Below, one piece after another: positions 26,569 through 35,318 of a DNA stretch of 64,000 nucleotides. The stretch is from positions 62,001 to 126,000 of the forward strand of contig CAXXRM010000005.1 of assembly GCA_963663135.2 (NCBI GenBank), in the 5' to 3' direction. Source of the DNA: Io17-Chloro-G2 sp963663135. GTDB taxonomy: Bacteria > Chloroflexota > Dehalococcoidia > Lucifugimonadales > UBA3495. Position numbers and translations under genes: made by a program. How positions within the stretch are numbered: the first letter of the stretch is position 1; each line of letters starts with the position of its first letter. The notes below the pieces were generated by a model. The model searched no databases. It worked only from the letters and a program-made list of their open reading frames with translations, and was not told the DNA's origin.

Positions 26569-26830
26569 ATTTCAGTACCTCGCCGAACGTTATACAGCCA
26601 GCCTCGAGGAGCGTCAACCGCTAAGGTAGTCGTGTTAGAAAGTCCAACACTCCCGTAACGCTCAAGGAGAAAAGAATCCACCTGGACTACGTTCTCAACC
26701 TTTAGAACGCAGATAGGGAACCTCATAGCCGGATTGACCAAGGTCGGGGATGCAGCAGCAATTCCTTCACCGTCGCTGCAATGACGATCAGCCAGTATAG
26801 TAACAACGCTATAGGCGTTTGCCTGCGACG

Positions 26831-26860
26831 TTGACACCTGCCGGGCTCACGCGGTAAATT
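26831..26860 (+). promoter_or_regulatory. Promoter of the thiamine transport operon
   Basis: TTGACA at 26831-26836 and TAAATT at 26855-26860 with an 18-nt spacer. The predicted start near 26867 is just ahead of the riboswitch. The sequence ACGTTGACACCT around this -35 is repeated in the suf promoter. Confidence 0.6.
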
Positions 26861-26876
26861 GAAGCCACAATTGAAT

Positions 26877-26975
26877 ACGTGCCCGGGGGGAGCTTGGGAA
26901 GCCAGGCTGAGAGGTCCCGATATCTTGGGACGACCCCGAGAACCTGATCTGGGTAATGCCAGCGAAGGGACGTGG
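26877..26975 (+). ncRNA. TPP (thiamine) riboswitch
   Basis: Matches the THI element: GGCTGAGAGG in the 5' half, then GAACCTGATCTGGGTAATGCCAGC and GAAGGGA in the 3' half, closed by a P1 helix (ACGTGCCC with GGGACGTGG). A 20-nt variable stem (TCCCGATATCTTGGGA) lies between. It precedes an intrinsic terminator at 26994-27020 and the ABC importer genes. When thiamine diphosphate binds, the terminator should form and shut the operon off. Confidence 0.95.
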
Positions 26976-26993
26976 TCCTTCTGCTAATGTGTG

Positions 26994-27020
26994 AGCCGCC
27001 CGGATAGGGGCGGCTTTTTT
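26994..27020 (+). terminator. Riboswitch-controlled intrinsic terminator
   Basis: AGCCGCCC (26994-27001) pairs with GGGCGGCT (27008-27015) around a 6-nt loop and runs into six T (27015-27020). It is the expression platform of the TPP riboswitch, 40 nt before the first gene. Confidence 0.9.
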
Positions 27021-27059
27021 GTTTCGCTGTAGAATTGGAGCACGGTGAAAGGAGAATTA

Positions 27060-28127
27060 ATGACAGGCACAATCGGAGTCATCACGCGCGTTGTTGTACT
27101 GGTTCTATCGATGAGTATTCTTGTGGCGATGACGGCATGCGGCAGTGAAGACGAAGACCGCGAGCTCGTGATAATGACCCACGGCAGTTTTGACATCGGC
27201 GAGGATGTCATCCAAGAGTTCGAGGCTGCCAACGACGCAACCGTTGTTTTCCAGGATGCCGGAGACACCGGGCTGGCACTGAACCGCGCTATCCTGGAGA
27301 AGGGCAATCCCTCCGCAGACCTGCTCTACGGCATTGACAACACCTATCTCGGCCGTGCGCTCCAAGAAGAGGTTTTCGACACCTACAAGTCCGAGAACCT
27401 CGACGTAGTTCCCGAACGGTTCATCTTCGACGACACGAACCACGTAACGCCCATCGACTACGGATACGTCAACATCAACTATGACAAGGCGTTCCTGGAA
27501 GAGGCCGGCCTCTCGCCTCCGTCGACCCTGGAGGAGCTGACCGGTCCCGACTGGAAGGGCAAGTTGGTGGTGGAGAACCCGGCCTCATCCGCGCCCGGCC
27601 TCTCTTTCCTCATTGCGACTGTCTCCTATTTCGGAGAGGACGACGACTACGACTACCTGGATTTCTGGAGGGACCTCAGGGCCAACGATGCTCTGGTAAC
27701 CGAAGGCTGGACCGACGCCTACTACACCAACTTCACCAAGTACGGCGGCGACCGCCCGCTGGTTGTGAGCTATGCCACCAGCCCGGCAGCCGAGGTGTTT
27801 TTCTCGGAGGTAGAGCTCAGCGAGCCGCCGACCGGCAACATCCTGATCGACCGGGCGACCTTCCTTCAGATTGAAGGCATAGGGATACTCAAGGGCGCCA
27901 ACAGCCCGAGGCTGGCCCGCAAATTCATCGACTTCGCACTGGATACACGCTTCCAGGAGGACTTCCCGGACAAGATGTTCGTCTACCCGGTCAACCCGAA
28001 CGCGAAGACTCCCGACTTCTTCAAGTTCGCCGAAGTACCGACTCAGCCGGCCGACATCGGCCCCGCCGAGATAGACGAGAAGCGCGAGGGGTGGATCGAC
28101 GCCTGGACACAGGTCGTTCTGCGGTGA
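27060..28127 (+). CDS. thiB: Thiamine ABC transporter, substrate-binding lipoprotein
   Basis: 355-aa periplasmic-type binding protein. A lipoprotein signal (VVVLVLSMSILVAMTAC) gives Cys at residue 27 as the lipid anchor. The body is like ThiB and iron-binding relatives: DLLYGIDNTYLGRAL, TPIDYGYVNINYDK and VVSYATSPAAE. The TPP riboswitch upstream makes thiamine, or a thiamine precursor, the best ligand. GGAGAATTA precedes ATG 27060; the longer frame from 27045 would overlap this site. First gene of a three-gene importer. Confidence 0.9.
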   Translation: MTGTIGVITRVVVLVLSMSILVAMTACGSEDEDRELVIMTHGSFDIGEDVIQEFEAANDATVVFQDAGDTGLALNRAILEKGNPSADLLYGIDNTYLGRALQEEVFDTYKSENLDVVPERFIFDDTNHVTPIDYGYVNINYDKAFLEEAGLSPPSTLEELTGPDWKGKLVVENPASSAPGLSFLIATVSYFGEDDDYDYLDFWRDLRANDALVTEGWTDAYYTNFTKYGGDRPLVVSYATSPAAEVFFSEVELSEPPTGNILIDRATFLQIEGIGILKGANSPRLARKFIDFALDTRFQEDFPDKMFVYPVNPNAKTPDFFKFAEVPTQPADIGPAEIDEKREGWIDAWTQVVLR

Positions 28128-28162
28128 TGCAATCGTCGAAGGCAAGGTTAGGTTGACCGGCA

Positions 28163-29812
28163 ATGGCTCGCCGCCTGCTCGTCTTCGTTCCGCTCGCCTA
28201 CCTGGCCCTGTTCTTCGTTTACCCGCTCCTGACCATCCTGGCCCGGGGCCTTGAAGGCGACGCCATGGGACTGGCCCCTTTCGGGAGATTGCTGGGCGAC
28301 TCCTACTACCTGGGCCGGATCTGGTTCACCATTTGGCAGGCGGCAGTCTCGACGGTACTGACCCTCGCCGTCGGACTCCCCGCGGCCTATCTGTTTGCCA
28401 GGCATGAGTTTCCCGGCAAGACCATCCTGAAGGCCGTTTCCACCGTCCCGTTCATCATGCCCACTATCGTGGTGGCCATGGGGTTCGTCGCTCTTCTCGG
28501 CTCCCGCGGTCTGGTGAACACATTCCTCATGGACGCGTTTGGGCTGAGTTCACCTCCCATCAGAATTGCCAACACCCTAACGGTCATTCTCATTGCCCAC
28601 GCCTTCTACAACTATTCCATAGTGGTAAGGATCGTCTCCGCCTTTTGGGCCAACATCAACCCCCAGATCGAGGAGAGCGCGGCGATGCTCGGAGCGGGGC
28701 GCGTCCGGACCCTATGCCACGTTACGCTGCCGGTCCTGCTCCCGGCAATTGCGTCCTCCGCACTGCTTGCTTTCGCGTTCTCGTTCACTTCTTTCGGCGT
28801 GATCCTGGTCCTCGGCGGCCCCCAGTTCGCTACCCTGGAGGTATCGATTTACGAACTGACTGCTAAACTCTTCCGGCTGGAGTTGGCCGCTGCGCTGTCC
28901 ATCATCCAGATGTTCTTCACCTACGGGTTCCTGCTGGTCTACGCCAGGTTCCAGCAGCGGGTCTCGGTTCCGGTTGGAATCATTCCGCGCGAGGCTTCGG
29001 CGCGCCGGCCCCGACGCTTCGGCGACACCGCCTTTATTGTCACGATGGTCCTGGGGTTGGTGATCGTCCTTTCGCCGCTTCTGGCTTTGGTGGAACGAGC
29101 GGCCACTGCCGGCGGAGGATATTCGCTGGCCCACTTCCAAAGCCTCTTCTCCAATGAGAGAGGCTCATACTTCTACCTGCCGCCAGCCTCCATAATATGG
29201 AATTCACTGCGCTTCGCCGGTGCCACCGTGGCAGTATCCATGATCGTCGGCACGGCGGCGGCCTACTTCCTCAGCCGGCCCAGGCGGCGCGGCACGAGTT
29301 CCGCCGACGCCCTTTTCATGATGCCCCTGGGCGTGTCGGCCGTGATCCTGGGATTCGGCTTTTTGCTGGCGTTCAACCGCGGGCCGCTCGACCTCCGGGC
29401 TTCTTGGGTGGTCATAGTCATTGCCCATTCCCTGGTGGCTTACCCCTTCGTGATAAGAAGCCTGCTTCCGGTGCTTCGCGGTATGCCCGCCCATTTCAGA
29501 GAGGCGGCGGCGGTCCTGGGAGCCTCCCCCTTCAGGACATTCATCCACGTCGATCTGCCGATCATTTCCCGCGCCCTCTTGGTTGGCGCAACCTTCGCCT
29601 TTGCGGTGTCTATGGGAGAGTTCGGGGCCTCATTGCTGCTAGTGCGGCCCGAGCTTACGACCATGCCGGTGGCGATATTCCGTCTCCTGTCCCAGCCCGG
29701 GGAGGCCAACCTGGGCCAGGCTCTCGCGATGAGCAGCCTCCTAATGTTGGTAGTGGCCCTGGTGTTCGCGGCAATAGAGCGTTTCCGGTACCGGGATGTG
29801 GGCGGCTTCTGA
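28163..29812 (+). CDS. thiP: Thiamine ABC transporter, permease
   Basis: 549-aa inner-membrane permease with two fused six-helix halves, the ThiP/FbpB arrangement. Each half carries an EAA coupling loop: EESAAMLGAGRVRTL near residue 170 and REAAAVLGASPFRTF near residue 443. The membrane helices are clear (for example FVPLAYLALFFVYPLL at the start). It follows thiB by 35 nt, and its stop overlaps the ATPase start (TGATG). It should form the channel for the ligand delivered by the lipoprotein. Confidence 0.9.
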   Translation: MARRLLVFVPLAYLALFFVYPLLTILARGLEGDAMGLAPFGRLLGDSYYLGRIWFTIWQAAVSTVLTLAVGLPAAYLFARHEFPGKTILKAVSTVPFIMPTIVVAMGFVALLGSRGLVNTFLMDAFGLSSPPIRIANTLTVILIAHAFYNYSIVVRIVSAFWANINPQIEESAAMLGAGRVRTLCHVTLPVLLPAIASSALLAFAFSFTSFGVILVLGGPQFATLEVSIYELTAKLFRLELAAALSIIQMFFTYGFLLVYARFQQRVSVPVGIIPREASARRPRRFGDTAFIVTMVLGLVIVLSPLLALVERAATAGGGYSLAHFQSLFSNERGSYFYLPPASIIWNSLRFAGATVAVSMIVGTAAAYFLSRPRRRGTSSADALFMMPLGVSAVILGFGFLLAFNRGPLDLRASWVVIVIAHSLVAYPFVIRSLLPVLRGMPAHFREAAAVLGASPFRTFIHVDLPIISRALLVGATFAFAVSMGEFGASLLLVRPELTTMPVAIFRLLSQPGEANLGQALAMSSLLMLVVALVFAAIERFRYRDVGGF

Positions 29813-30912
29813 TGCCGCTGCTGGAGGTATCCGGGATCAGCAAGAGCTTTGGCGGCATTGCGGCCGTGCGCGGCGCGTCCCTGGGAGCCGAGCCGGGGGA
29901 AATCGTCTGCCTGCTCGGCCCCAGCGGTTGTGGCAAGACAACGCTATTGCGCCTTATCGCCGGACTGGAAGCGCCGGACACGGGCTTCATCGCCTTCGAG
30001 GGCCGCGTGATTGACGGCCTGCCCCCGCAGGAAAGGGGATTTGGCCTCATGTTTCAGGACCTCGCCCTCTTCCCCACGATGGATGTCTTCGGCAACGTGT
30101 CTTTTGGCCTTCGCATGCAAAAACGTTCGCAAAGGCGCTCAAGGGAAGAGGTCGCTCGGCGGGTTGACGAGCTTCTGGACCTGGTCGATCTTGCCGGGTT
30201 CGGCCGGAGGAAGGTCCACGAGTTGTCGGGCGGCGAACGCCAGCGGGTGGCGCTGGCCCGGTCGCTGGCGGCCGAGCCCCGGCTGCTCATGCTGGACGAG
30301 CCCCTTGGCTCCCTCGACAGGCGGTTGCGTGAGTCGCTCCAGACCCAGGTCCGGGCCATTCTCAAGGAGGTCGGCGTGACTGCGGTCTACGTCACCCACG
30401 ACCGGGACGAGGCGTTCGCCATGGCCGATTCTATGGTTGTCATGGAGCGAGGCGCCGTCGTACAGTCCGGCACACCGGACGACCTGTACATGGCGCCCCG
30501 CAGCGAGCTTGTGGCGAGGTCAATGGGCATCAAGAACGCCCTGACCGGAACTGTCGAGGGAAAGGACGGCGGGACCGGCTTCGAATGCGCCGTCGGAATG
30601 CTGGCAGCGAGCGAACCACAAGCCTCCGCCTTCCACGGGGGCGACGAGGTCCTGGCGCTCATCGACGAGAGACGAATAGTCCTTGCGCCGTCGGGGGAGA
30701 TGGGGGGCGGAGCGTCCAACAAAATCAGCAACCAACTTGAGTGCGTAGTGGAAAGCCGCCGTTTCCACGCGGGGGAGATCGAGATAGTAGTCCGCGTCGG
30801 ACGTGGCACCCTGACCTGCCTGCTCAAGCCCGATCGGGCCGGTCCCGGAGCCGGCGACCAGGTCTTGGTAACCATCCCGCCCGATGCCATTCGCCTGGTC
30901 CCACATGGGTAA
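29812..30912 (+). CDS. thiQ: Thiamine ABC transporter, ATP-binding protein
   Basis: 366-aa ABC ATPase. Walker A GPSGCGKTT near residue 37, signature LSGGERQRVALARSL near 136, Walker B LLMLDEP near 158 and the switch His in VTHDRDEA. It is longer than classical ThiQ (about 230 aa) because of a C-terminal TOBE-like region (residues 240-366), closer to the PotA/FbpC type. Start ATG 29812 overlaps the thiP stop by one base; the open frame extends far upstream, but only as a shadow inside thiP. Energises the importer. Confidence 0.9.
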   Translation: MPLLEVSGISKSFGGIAAVRGASLGAEPGEIVCLLGPSGCGKTTLLRLIAGLEAPDTGFIAFEGRVIDGLPPQERGFGLMFQDLALFPTMDVFGNVSFGLRMQKRSQRRSREEVARRVDELLDLVDLAGFGRRKVHELSGGERQRVALARSLAAEPRLLMLDEPLGSLDRRLRESLQTQVRAILKEVGVTAVYVTHDRDEAFAMADSMVVMERGAVVQSGTPDDLYMAPRSELVARSMGIKNALTGTVEGKDGGTGFECAVGMLAASEPQASAFHGGDEVLALIDERRIVLAPSGEMGGGASNKISNQLECVVESRRFHAGEIEIVVRVGRGTLTCLLKPDRAGPGAGDQVLVTIPPDAIRLVPHG

Positions 30913-30975
30913 GGCGCCCGCCGGGCGCCGGCTGTGCCCCAGTCCATCTCCACTGCGCCGTGCCTGATTTCCACG

Positions 30976-31004
30976 TTGACACCTACTTGGGCCGGTGATA
31001 GCAT
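30976..31004 (+). promoter_or_regulatory. Promoter of the suf operon
   Basis: TTGACA (30976-30981), 17-nt spacer, TAGCAT (30999-31004). The next base begins a 25-bp palindrome, so the transcription start is expected inside that element. Confidence 0.65.
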
Positions 31005-31029
31005 ATTGTCTACCTAAAAGGTCGACAAT
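31005..31029 (+). promoter_or_regulatory. 25-bp palindrome, candidate suf operator
   Basis: Left arm ATTGTCTACCT (31005-31015), AAA spacer, right arm AGGTCGACAAT (31019-31029); 10 of 11 positions are complementary. It directly abuts the -10 and covers the expected start point, where a bound repressor would block initiation. Iron-sulfur or redox regulators of the Rrf2/SufR type often act at suf promoters, but the sequence is not a known SufR or IscR box and no regulator gene is adjacent. Confidence 0.55.
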
Positions 31030-31075
31030 TGCGGACGGCCTTGTTTAGCCTACTCAGCCACCCCCCGAGGAAAGG

Positions 31076-32572
31076 ATGACCCAGACCCCTCATAACGCTC
31101 CTACCGCCGCGCCCCAGGTAATCTCGCGAGGCTCCACTACTTCCAGCGATCTGGAGGCCGAGTACAAGTGGGGATTCACCATTGACATCGAGTCAGATGT
31201 CGCCCCCAAGGGCCTGAGCGAGGATGTGGTGCGCCTGATCTCGGCCAAAAAGAATGAGCCGGATTGGATGCTGGAAAACCGGCTGAAGGCCTTCCGCTAC
31301 TGGGTTACGCTCAACCAGCAGGCTCCGACGTGGGCCAACGTAGATTACCCTCCCATCGATTACCAGGACATCCATTACTACGCCGCTCCAGGCAGCGGAG
31401 GCGACCAGCCCAAGAGTCTGGACGACGTAGACCCGGAGATACTCGAGGCCTTCGACAAACTGGGGATTCCCTTGGCCGAGCGGGAACGGCTCGCCGGCGT
31501 GGCAGTGGACGCTGTCGTGGACAGCGTGTCCGTGGCCACGACCTACCAGGCAACCCTGGAAAAAGCGGGCATCATCTTTTGCCCCATCAGCGAGGCGATT
31601 CAAAAACACCCGGACCTGGTGCAAAAATACATGGGTTCGGTGGTGCCCTACGGCGACAACTTCTACGCCACGCTAAACGCAGCGGTGTTCAGTGACGGCT
31701 CTTTCGCCTACATACCCAAGGGTGTCAGGTGTCCCATTGAGTTAATGACCTACTTCCGCATCAACCAGGCCGATTCCGGCCAGTTCGAGCGGACCTTGAT
31801 AATCGCCGAGGAGGGGAGCTACGTCAGCTACCTGGAAGGCTGCACCGCCCCGGCCCGCAAGACCCACCAACTGCATGCCGCGGTGGTGGAACTGGTGGCT
31901 ATGGACGATGCCGAAATCAAGTATTCCACCCTTCAGAACTGGTTCCCCGGCGACAAGGACGGCAACGGCGGCGTGTACAACTTCGTCACCAAGCGCGGCA
32001 AGGCCAAGGGCAAAAACTCCAAGATTTCCTGGACCCAGGTGGAAACCGGGTCCGCCATCACCTGGAAATACCCCAGCGTGGTCCTTGAGGGCGACAATTC
32101 CGTTGGGGAATTCTACTCGGTGGCCCTAGTCAACAATCACCAGCAAGCCGACACTGGCACCAAGATGTTTCATCTGGGCAAAAACACCAGGAGCACGATT
32201 GTGGCCAAGGGCATCTCGGCCGGGCATGGCAACGCCACCTACCGCGGTCTGGTGAAAATCAACCCGTCGGCCGACGGCGCCAAGAACTTCACCCAATGCG
32301 ACTCCCTACTAATCGGCGACCAATGCGGGGCCCACACTGTTCCTTACATCGAGGTCCGCAACCCGACAGCCCAATTGGAGCATGAGGCCTCTACTTCCAA
32401 GGTAAGCGACGAGCAGCTTTTCTATTGCCAGCAAAGGGGAATATCGGTGGAAGACGCCCATCACATGATCATAAACGGGTTCTGCCGGGGTATTTTCCAG
32501 GAACTGCCCTTCGAGTTCGCCATGGAAGCCTCCCAGTTGCTCAAGGTGAGCCTGGAAGGAGCCGTCGGCTAA
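31076..32572 (+). CDS. sufB: Fe-S assembly scaffold SufB
   Basis: 498-aa SufB, the cluster-building subunit of the SufBCD complex. Family stretches include YIPKGVRCPIELMTYFRIN, EEGSYVSYLEGCTAPARK, YSTLQNWFPGDKDG and, at the C-terminus, QLFYCQQRGISVEDAHHMI with the conserved Cys and His. Length is slightly above average because of an N-terminal tail. GAGG precedes ATG 31076 by 5 nt. First gene of the operon. Confidence 0.96.
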   Translation: MTQTPHNAPTAAPQVISRGSTTSSDLEAEYKWGFTIDIESDVAPKGLSEDVVRLISAKKNEPDWMLENRLKAFRYWVTLNQQAPTWANVDYPPIDYQDIHYYAAPGSGGDQPKSLDDVDPEILEAFDKLGIPLAERERLAGVAVDAVVDSVSVATTYQATLEKAGIIFCPISEAIQKHPDLVQKYMGSVVPYGDNFYATLNAAVFSDGSFAYIPKGVRCPIELMTYFRINQADSGQFERTLIIAEEGSYVSYLEGCTAPARKTHQLHAAVVELVAMDDAEIKYSTLQNWFPGDKDGNGGVYNFVTKRGKAKGKNSKISWTQVETGSAITWKYPSVVLEGDNSVGEFYSVALVNNHQQADTGTKMFHLGKNTRSTIVAKGISAGHGNATYRGLVKINPSADGAKNFTQCDSLLIGDQCGAHTVPYIEVRNPTAQLEHEASTSKVSDEQLFYCQQRGISVEDAHHMIINGFCRGIFQELPFEFAMEASQLLKVSLEGAVG

Positions 32573-32600
32573 CTCGTTTGGTTGGGCGGGAAGTCCTTCA

Positions 32601-32822
32601 ATGCTTTGCACTTTCAAAGCAACGATTGACGAGCATGGCAACGTGCGTCTGCTCGAGCCGGTCAGATTGCCCGCAGCGCTTAAGGTATTGGTAACGATAT
32701 TGGACGAAGAGCCTGCGGTGTTATTGCCCCATTCGGCATTGATCAGCGAACCGTCCCTTGGCGAGGTTTGGGCACGCCCGGAAGAGGACGCGGCGTGGGC
32801 GCACTTACAGCAGCCGCAGTAG
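32601..32822 (+). CDS. Small antitoxin-like protein
   Basis: 73-aa protein, MLCTFKATIDEHGNVRLLEP at the N-terminus (a short beta-hairpin resembling AbrB/MazE-type swapped barrels) and EEDAAWAHLQQPQ at the C-terminus. Proteins with this head and tail are usually listed as antitoxin-like orphans, often beside VapC-type toxins, but no toxin gene is here. It sits between sufB (28 nt) and sufC (about 90 nt), co-oriented, and is presumably cotranscribed. Function in this operon is unknown. Confidence 0.65.
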   Translation: MLCTFKATIDEHGNVRLLEPVRLPAALKVLVTILDEEPAVLLPHSALISEPSLGEVWARPEEDAAWAHLQQPQ

Positions 32823-32913
32823 TCCCGTTGAGATTCCCTTGTTTGGACTTATCCCAAGCGAGATTCCGGTCCCGATTGTATATTGACATGCTGAATCGAT
32901 GCCGCAGAGGAAG

Positions 32914-33693
32914 ATGAGCAACAAGGAACCCTTGCTATCCGTTCGCAACCTCCATGCCCGCGTCGCGGGCCAGGAAATCCTGCGGGGTGTTGACCTTGAG
33001 GTGTGCCCGGGGGAAGTACACGCAATCATGGGTCCCAACGGCTCGGGCAAGAGCACGCTGGCCAATGTCCTCGCTGGCAAACCTGAATATGAGGTCACCC
33101 AAGGCCAGGTCCTGTACCAAGGCGAGGACCTGCTCGCTTTGGAGCCCGAGGAGCGTGCCCGAAGAGGCTTGTTCTTGGCCTTCCAATATCCTGTCGAGCT
33201 TCCCGGCGTCAGAAGCTGGCAATTTCTGAAGGCCGCCATGGATGCGCGACGGCGGCACCGGGGCGAGGAAGAGATGGGTGCCCGCGAGTTCGACCGGCTT
33301 TTGAAGGAAAAGGTCGAAATGGTGGAAATCGGCGAGGACCTGGTGCGACGGGCGGTCAACGAGGGATTTTCCGGCGGCGAAAAGAAGCGCAACGAAGTGC
33401 TGCAAATGGCCCTGTTGGAGCCAACGCTGGCCCTGCTAGATGAAACCGATTCGGGGTTGGACATTGACGCCCTACGTATTGTGTCCAACGGAGTCAACCG
33501 GTTGAGGACCCCGGACAACGCCATGGTGGTGGTCACTCACTATCAGCGCATCCTGGACTACATTATTCCGGACCGGGTGCACGTTCTGCTGGAAGGGCGC
33601 ATTGCAGAGTCGGGAGACGCTGACCTGGCCCGCCAACTGGAATCGCGTGGATACGATTGGATCCGCGACTCCGTCGAGGCCGGCAGCGATTAG
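32914..33693 (+). CDS. sufC: Fe-S assembly ATPase SufC
   Basis: 259-aa ABC-type ATPase of the SufBCD complex. Walker A GPNGSGKSTL near residue 41, the SufC form of the signature FSGGEKKRNEVLQM near 153, Walker B LALLDETDSGLDID near 172 and HYQRILDYI with the switch His. I start at ATG 32914, preceded by GAGG; an in-frame ATG at 32899 is the alternative. Located between the antitoxin-like orf and the broken small orf. Confidence 0.95.
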   Translation: MSNKEPLLSVRNLHARVAGQEILRGVDLEVCPGEVHAIMGPNGSGKSTLANVLAGKPEYEVTQGQVLYQGEDLLALEPEERARRGLFLAFQYPVELPGVRSWQFLKAAMDARRRHRGEEEMGAREFDRLLKEKVEMVEIGEDLVRRAVNEGFSGGEKKRNEVLQMALLEPTLALLDETDSGLDIDALRIVSNGVNRLRTPDNAMVVVTHYQRILDYIIPDRVHVLLEGRIAESGDADLARQLESRGYDWIRDSVEAGSD

Positions 33694-33711
33694 CAATCAT
33701 TGGTCTCCGCA

Positions 33712-33926
33712 ATGACTTACCGGGTTTACGAAAACTATCCCACAACAAGGCAGTGGTTCACCAAGCGACCGGCGCCTATTACAAAGACGGCCGGGGACTA
33801 CATGAGGCCGGCATAAATGACAAGGGACATTGGCACGGGCCGTTTGAAAAGGTACTCGCAGCCCAGAAGAATGCCAAGAATACCGGACGGGCCAGCCGGT
33901 GGGACTGCGGGAAATGGTCCCCGTAA
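33712..33926 (+). pseudogene. Small protein gene with one frameshift
   Basis: ATG 33712 opens MTYRVYENYPT and then leaves frame; the -1 frame continues NKAVVHQATGAYYKDGRGLH and GHWHGPFEKVLAAQKNA, ending CGKWSP at TAA 33924. Inserting one A in ACAACAAGG (33742-33750) joins the two into a 71-residue protein. This resembles a family of tiny proteins with YENxPTNKAVVH, GxWxGPFxxxxEA and C-G-x-C-like ends, of unknown function. Either the gene is dead or the base is missing from the assembly. Confidence 0.6.
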
Positions 33927-33959
33927 AGAAAAAGAGCCGACGACCCAAACTTCTCGCCA

Positions 33960-35318
33960 ATGACACAAACACCAACTAGATACGAACGGTACGCCGACGG
34001 ATTTGACGCCCTGGGGCAAAGCTCCGATCATCCCCAGGAGCCATGGGTCCGCGACCTGCGCAACCACGCTTGGGACCGGTTTAACGAGCTTGGCTTTCCC
34101 ACGGCCCGGCGGGGCAATGAAAGGTGGAAGTACACCAACGTCAGGCCGGTGGCGTCGGCCCAACTGGATGTGCCGTTGGACCTGGATCCGGAACATGGCG
34201 CGGCGTCTGAAACCCTTCGGCTTATTGCTCCCTGGCAGGACTCTTGGGTCAACATGGTTTTCGTGGACGGACGATTCTCGTCGTCTCTTTCGAGCCGCTC
34301 CGGCCCCGACGGGGACACCGGCGGCGCCAGTATCCGGCGCGTGCTGTCCAATGGAAGCGGGTCGTTGCAAGACCACCTGGGTAAATATGCCTCGGTGGAG
34401 GACGATGGCTTCATTGCGTTGAACACGGCCTTTTTGCGGGACGGCGCCTGCATTGAGGTCCCCGAGGGCCGGGAATACCCGAAGGTGCTGAACCTGGTCT
34501 ACCTGACCACCGACCGTTCCCAGCCAAAGGCGACCTTCCCCAGGACGCTGGTTCTGGCCGGTCGCAACAGCCGGGTAACGGTCATCGAGAGCTACGTCAG
34601 TCTGGCCCAAGGTGGTTATCTCACCAACGCGGTCACGGAAATTGTCCTGGAAGACGGGGCTCAGGTCGAGCATTACCGCCTGCTAAAAGAGGGCTCCGAG
34701 AGCTACCACGTGGGCAGCACCCGGGTATCTCAAGCCAGAGACAGCCATTTCACGTCATCCGCATTCTCCTTTGGAACGGCCCTGGCCAGAAACGATTTGC
34801 AGGTGACGCTGAACGAACCTGGCAGCGCCTGCGACCTCAAGGGTCTGTACCGGACCACCGGACGCCAGCATACCGACAACTTCATCAACATTGACCACGC
34901 CAGTCCACACACCGCCAGTGACCTTTTCTACAAGGGGGTGTTGGACGGAAGGTCCAAGGCGATCTTCGGCGGCACCGTGTTGGTGCGCAAGGATTCCCAA
35001 AAAGTCACGGCCCGCCAGACCGACAAGAATCTCTTGCTGTCCGAGTACGCCGAGGTTGACAGTAAACCCAGCCTGTTGATCTATGCCGATGACGTGCAGT
35101 GCGGGCACGGGGCCACCGCCGGCCACCTGGACCCCGACGCCCTGTTCTACCTGCGGAGCCGGGGCCTCGACGCTGAAACGGCCAACCGGTTCCTGGTCCA
35201 CGCCTTTGTTCGGGAGATAATGGACACAGTCACGGTAGGACCGCTGCAAGATTTTCTGGACCAAGCCTTTTCTGAAAATCTGTTTGCCGCCTTAAACCAA
35301 CCCGGGAGCGCGCCATGA
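33960..35318 (+). CDS. sufD: Fe-S assembly protein SufD
   Basis: 452-aa SufD, the partner of SufB in the SufBCD scaffold. The N-terminal NERWKYTNVRP, the beta-helix core (NSRVTVIESYVSL, NAVTEIVLEDGAQVEHYRL) and the C-terminal DDVQCGHGATAGHLDPDALFYLRSRG are characteristic. Its stop overlaps the sufS start (ATGA), so the two are translationally coupled. Confidence 0.95.
   Translation: MTQTPTRYERYADGFDALGQSSDHPQEPWVRDLRNHAWDRFNELGFPTARRGNERWKYTNVRPVASAQLDVPLDLDPEHGAASETLRLIAPWQDSWVNMVFVDGRFSSSLSSRSGPDGDTGGASIRRVLSNGSGSLQDHLGKYASVEDDGFIALNTAFLRDGACIEVPEGREYPKVLNLVYLTTDRSQPKATFPRTLVLAGRNSRVTVIESYVSLAQGGYLTNAVTEIVLEDGAQVEHYRLLKEGSESYHVGSTRVSQARDSHFTSSAFSFGTALARNDLQVTLNEPGSACDLKGLYRTTGRQHTDNFINIDHASPHTASDLFYKGVLDGRSKAIFGGTVLVRKDSQKVTARQTDKNLLLSEYAEVDSKPSLLIYADDVQCGHGATAGHLDPDALFYLRSRGLDAETANRFLVHAFVREIMDTVTVGPLQDFLDQAFSENLFAALNQPGSAP

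Noticed and set aside
29197..29811. N-terminal extension of the thiamine ATPase frame
   Set aside because: This part overlaps thiP in another frame and has arginine/glycine-rich shadow composition. The real ATPase starts at ATG 29812.
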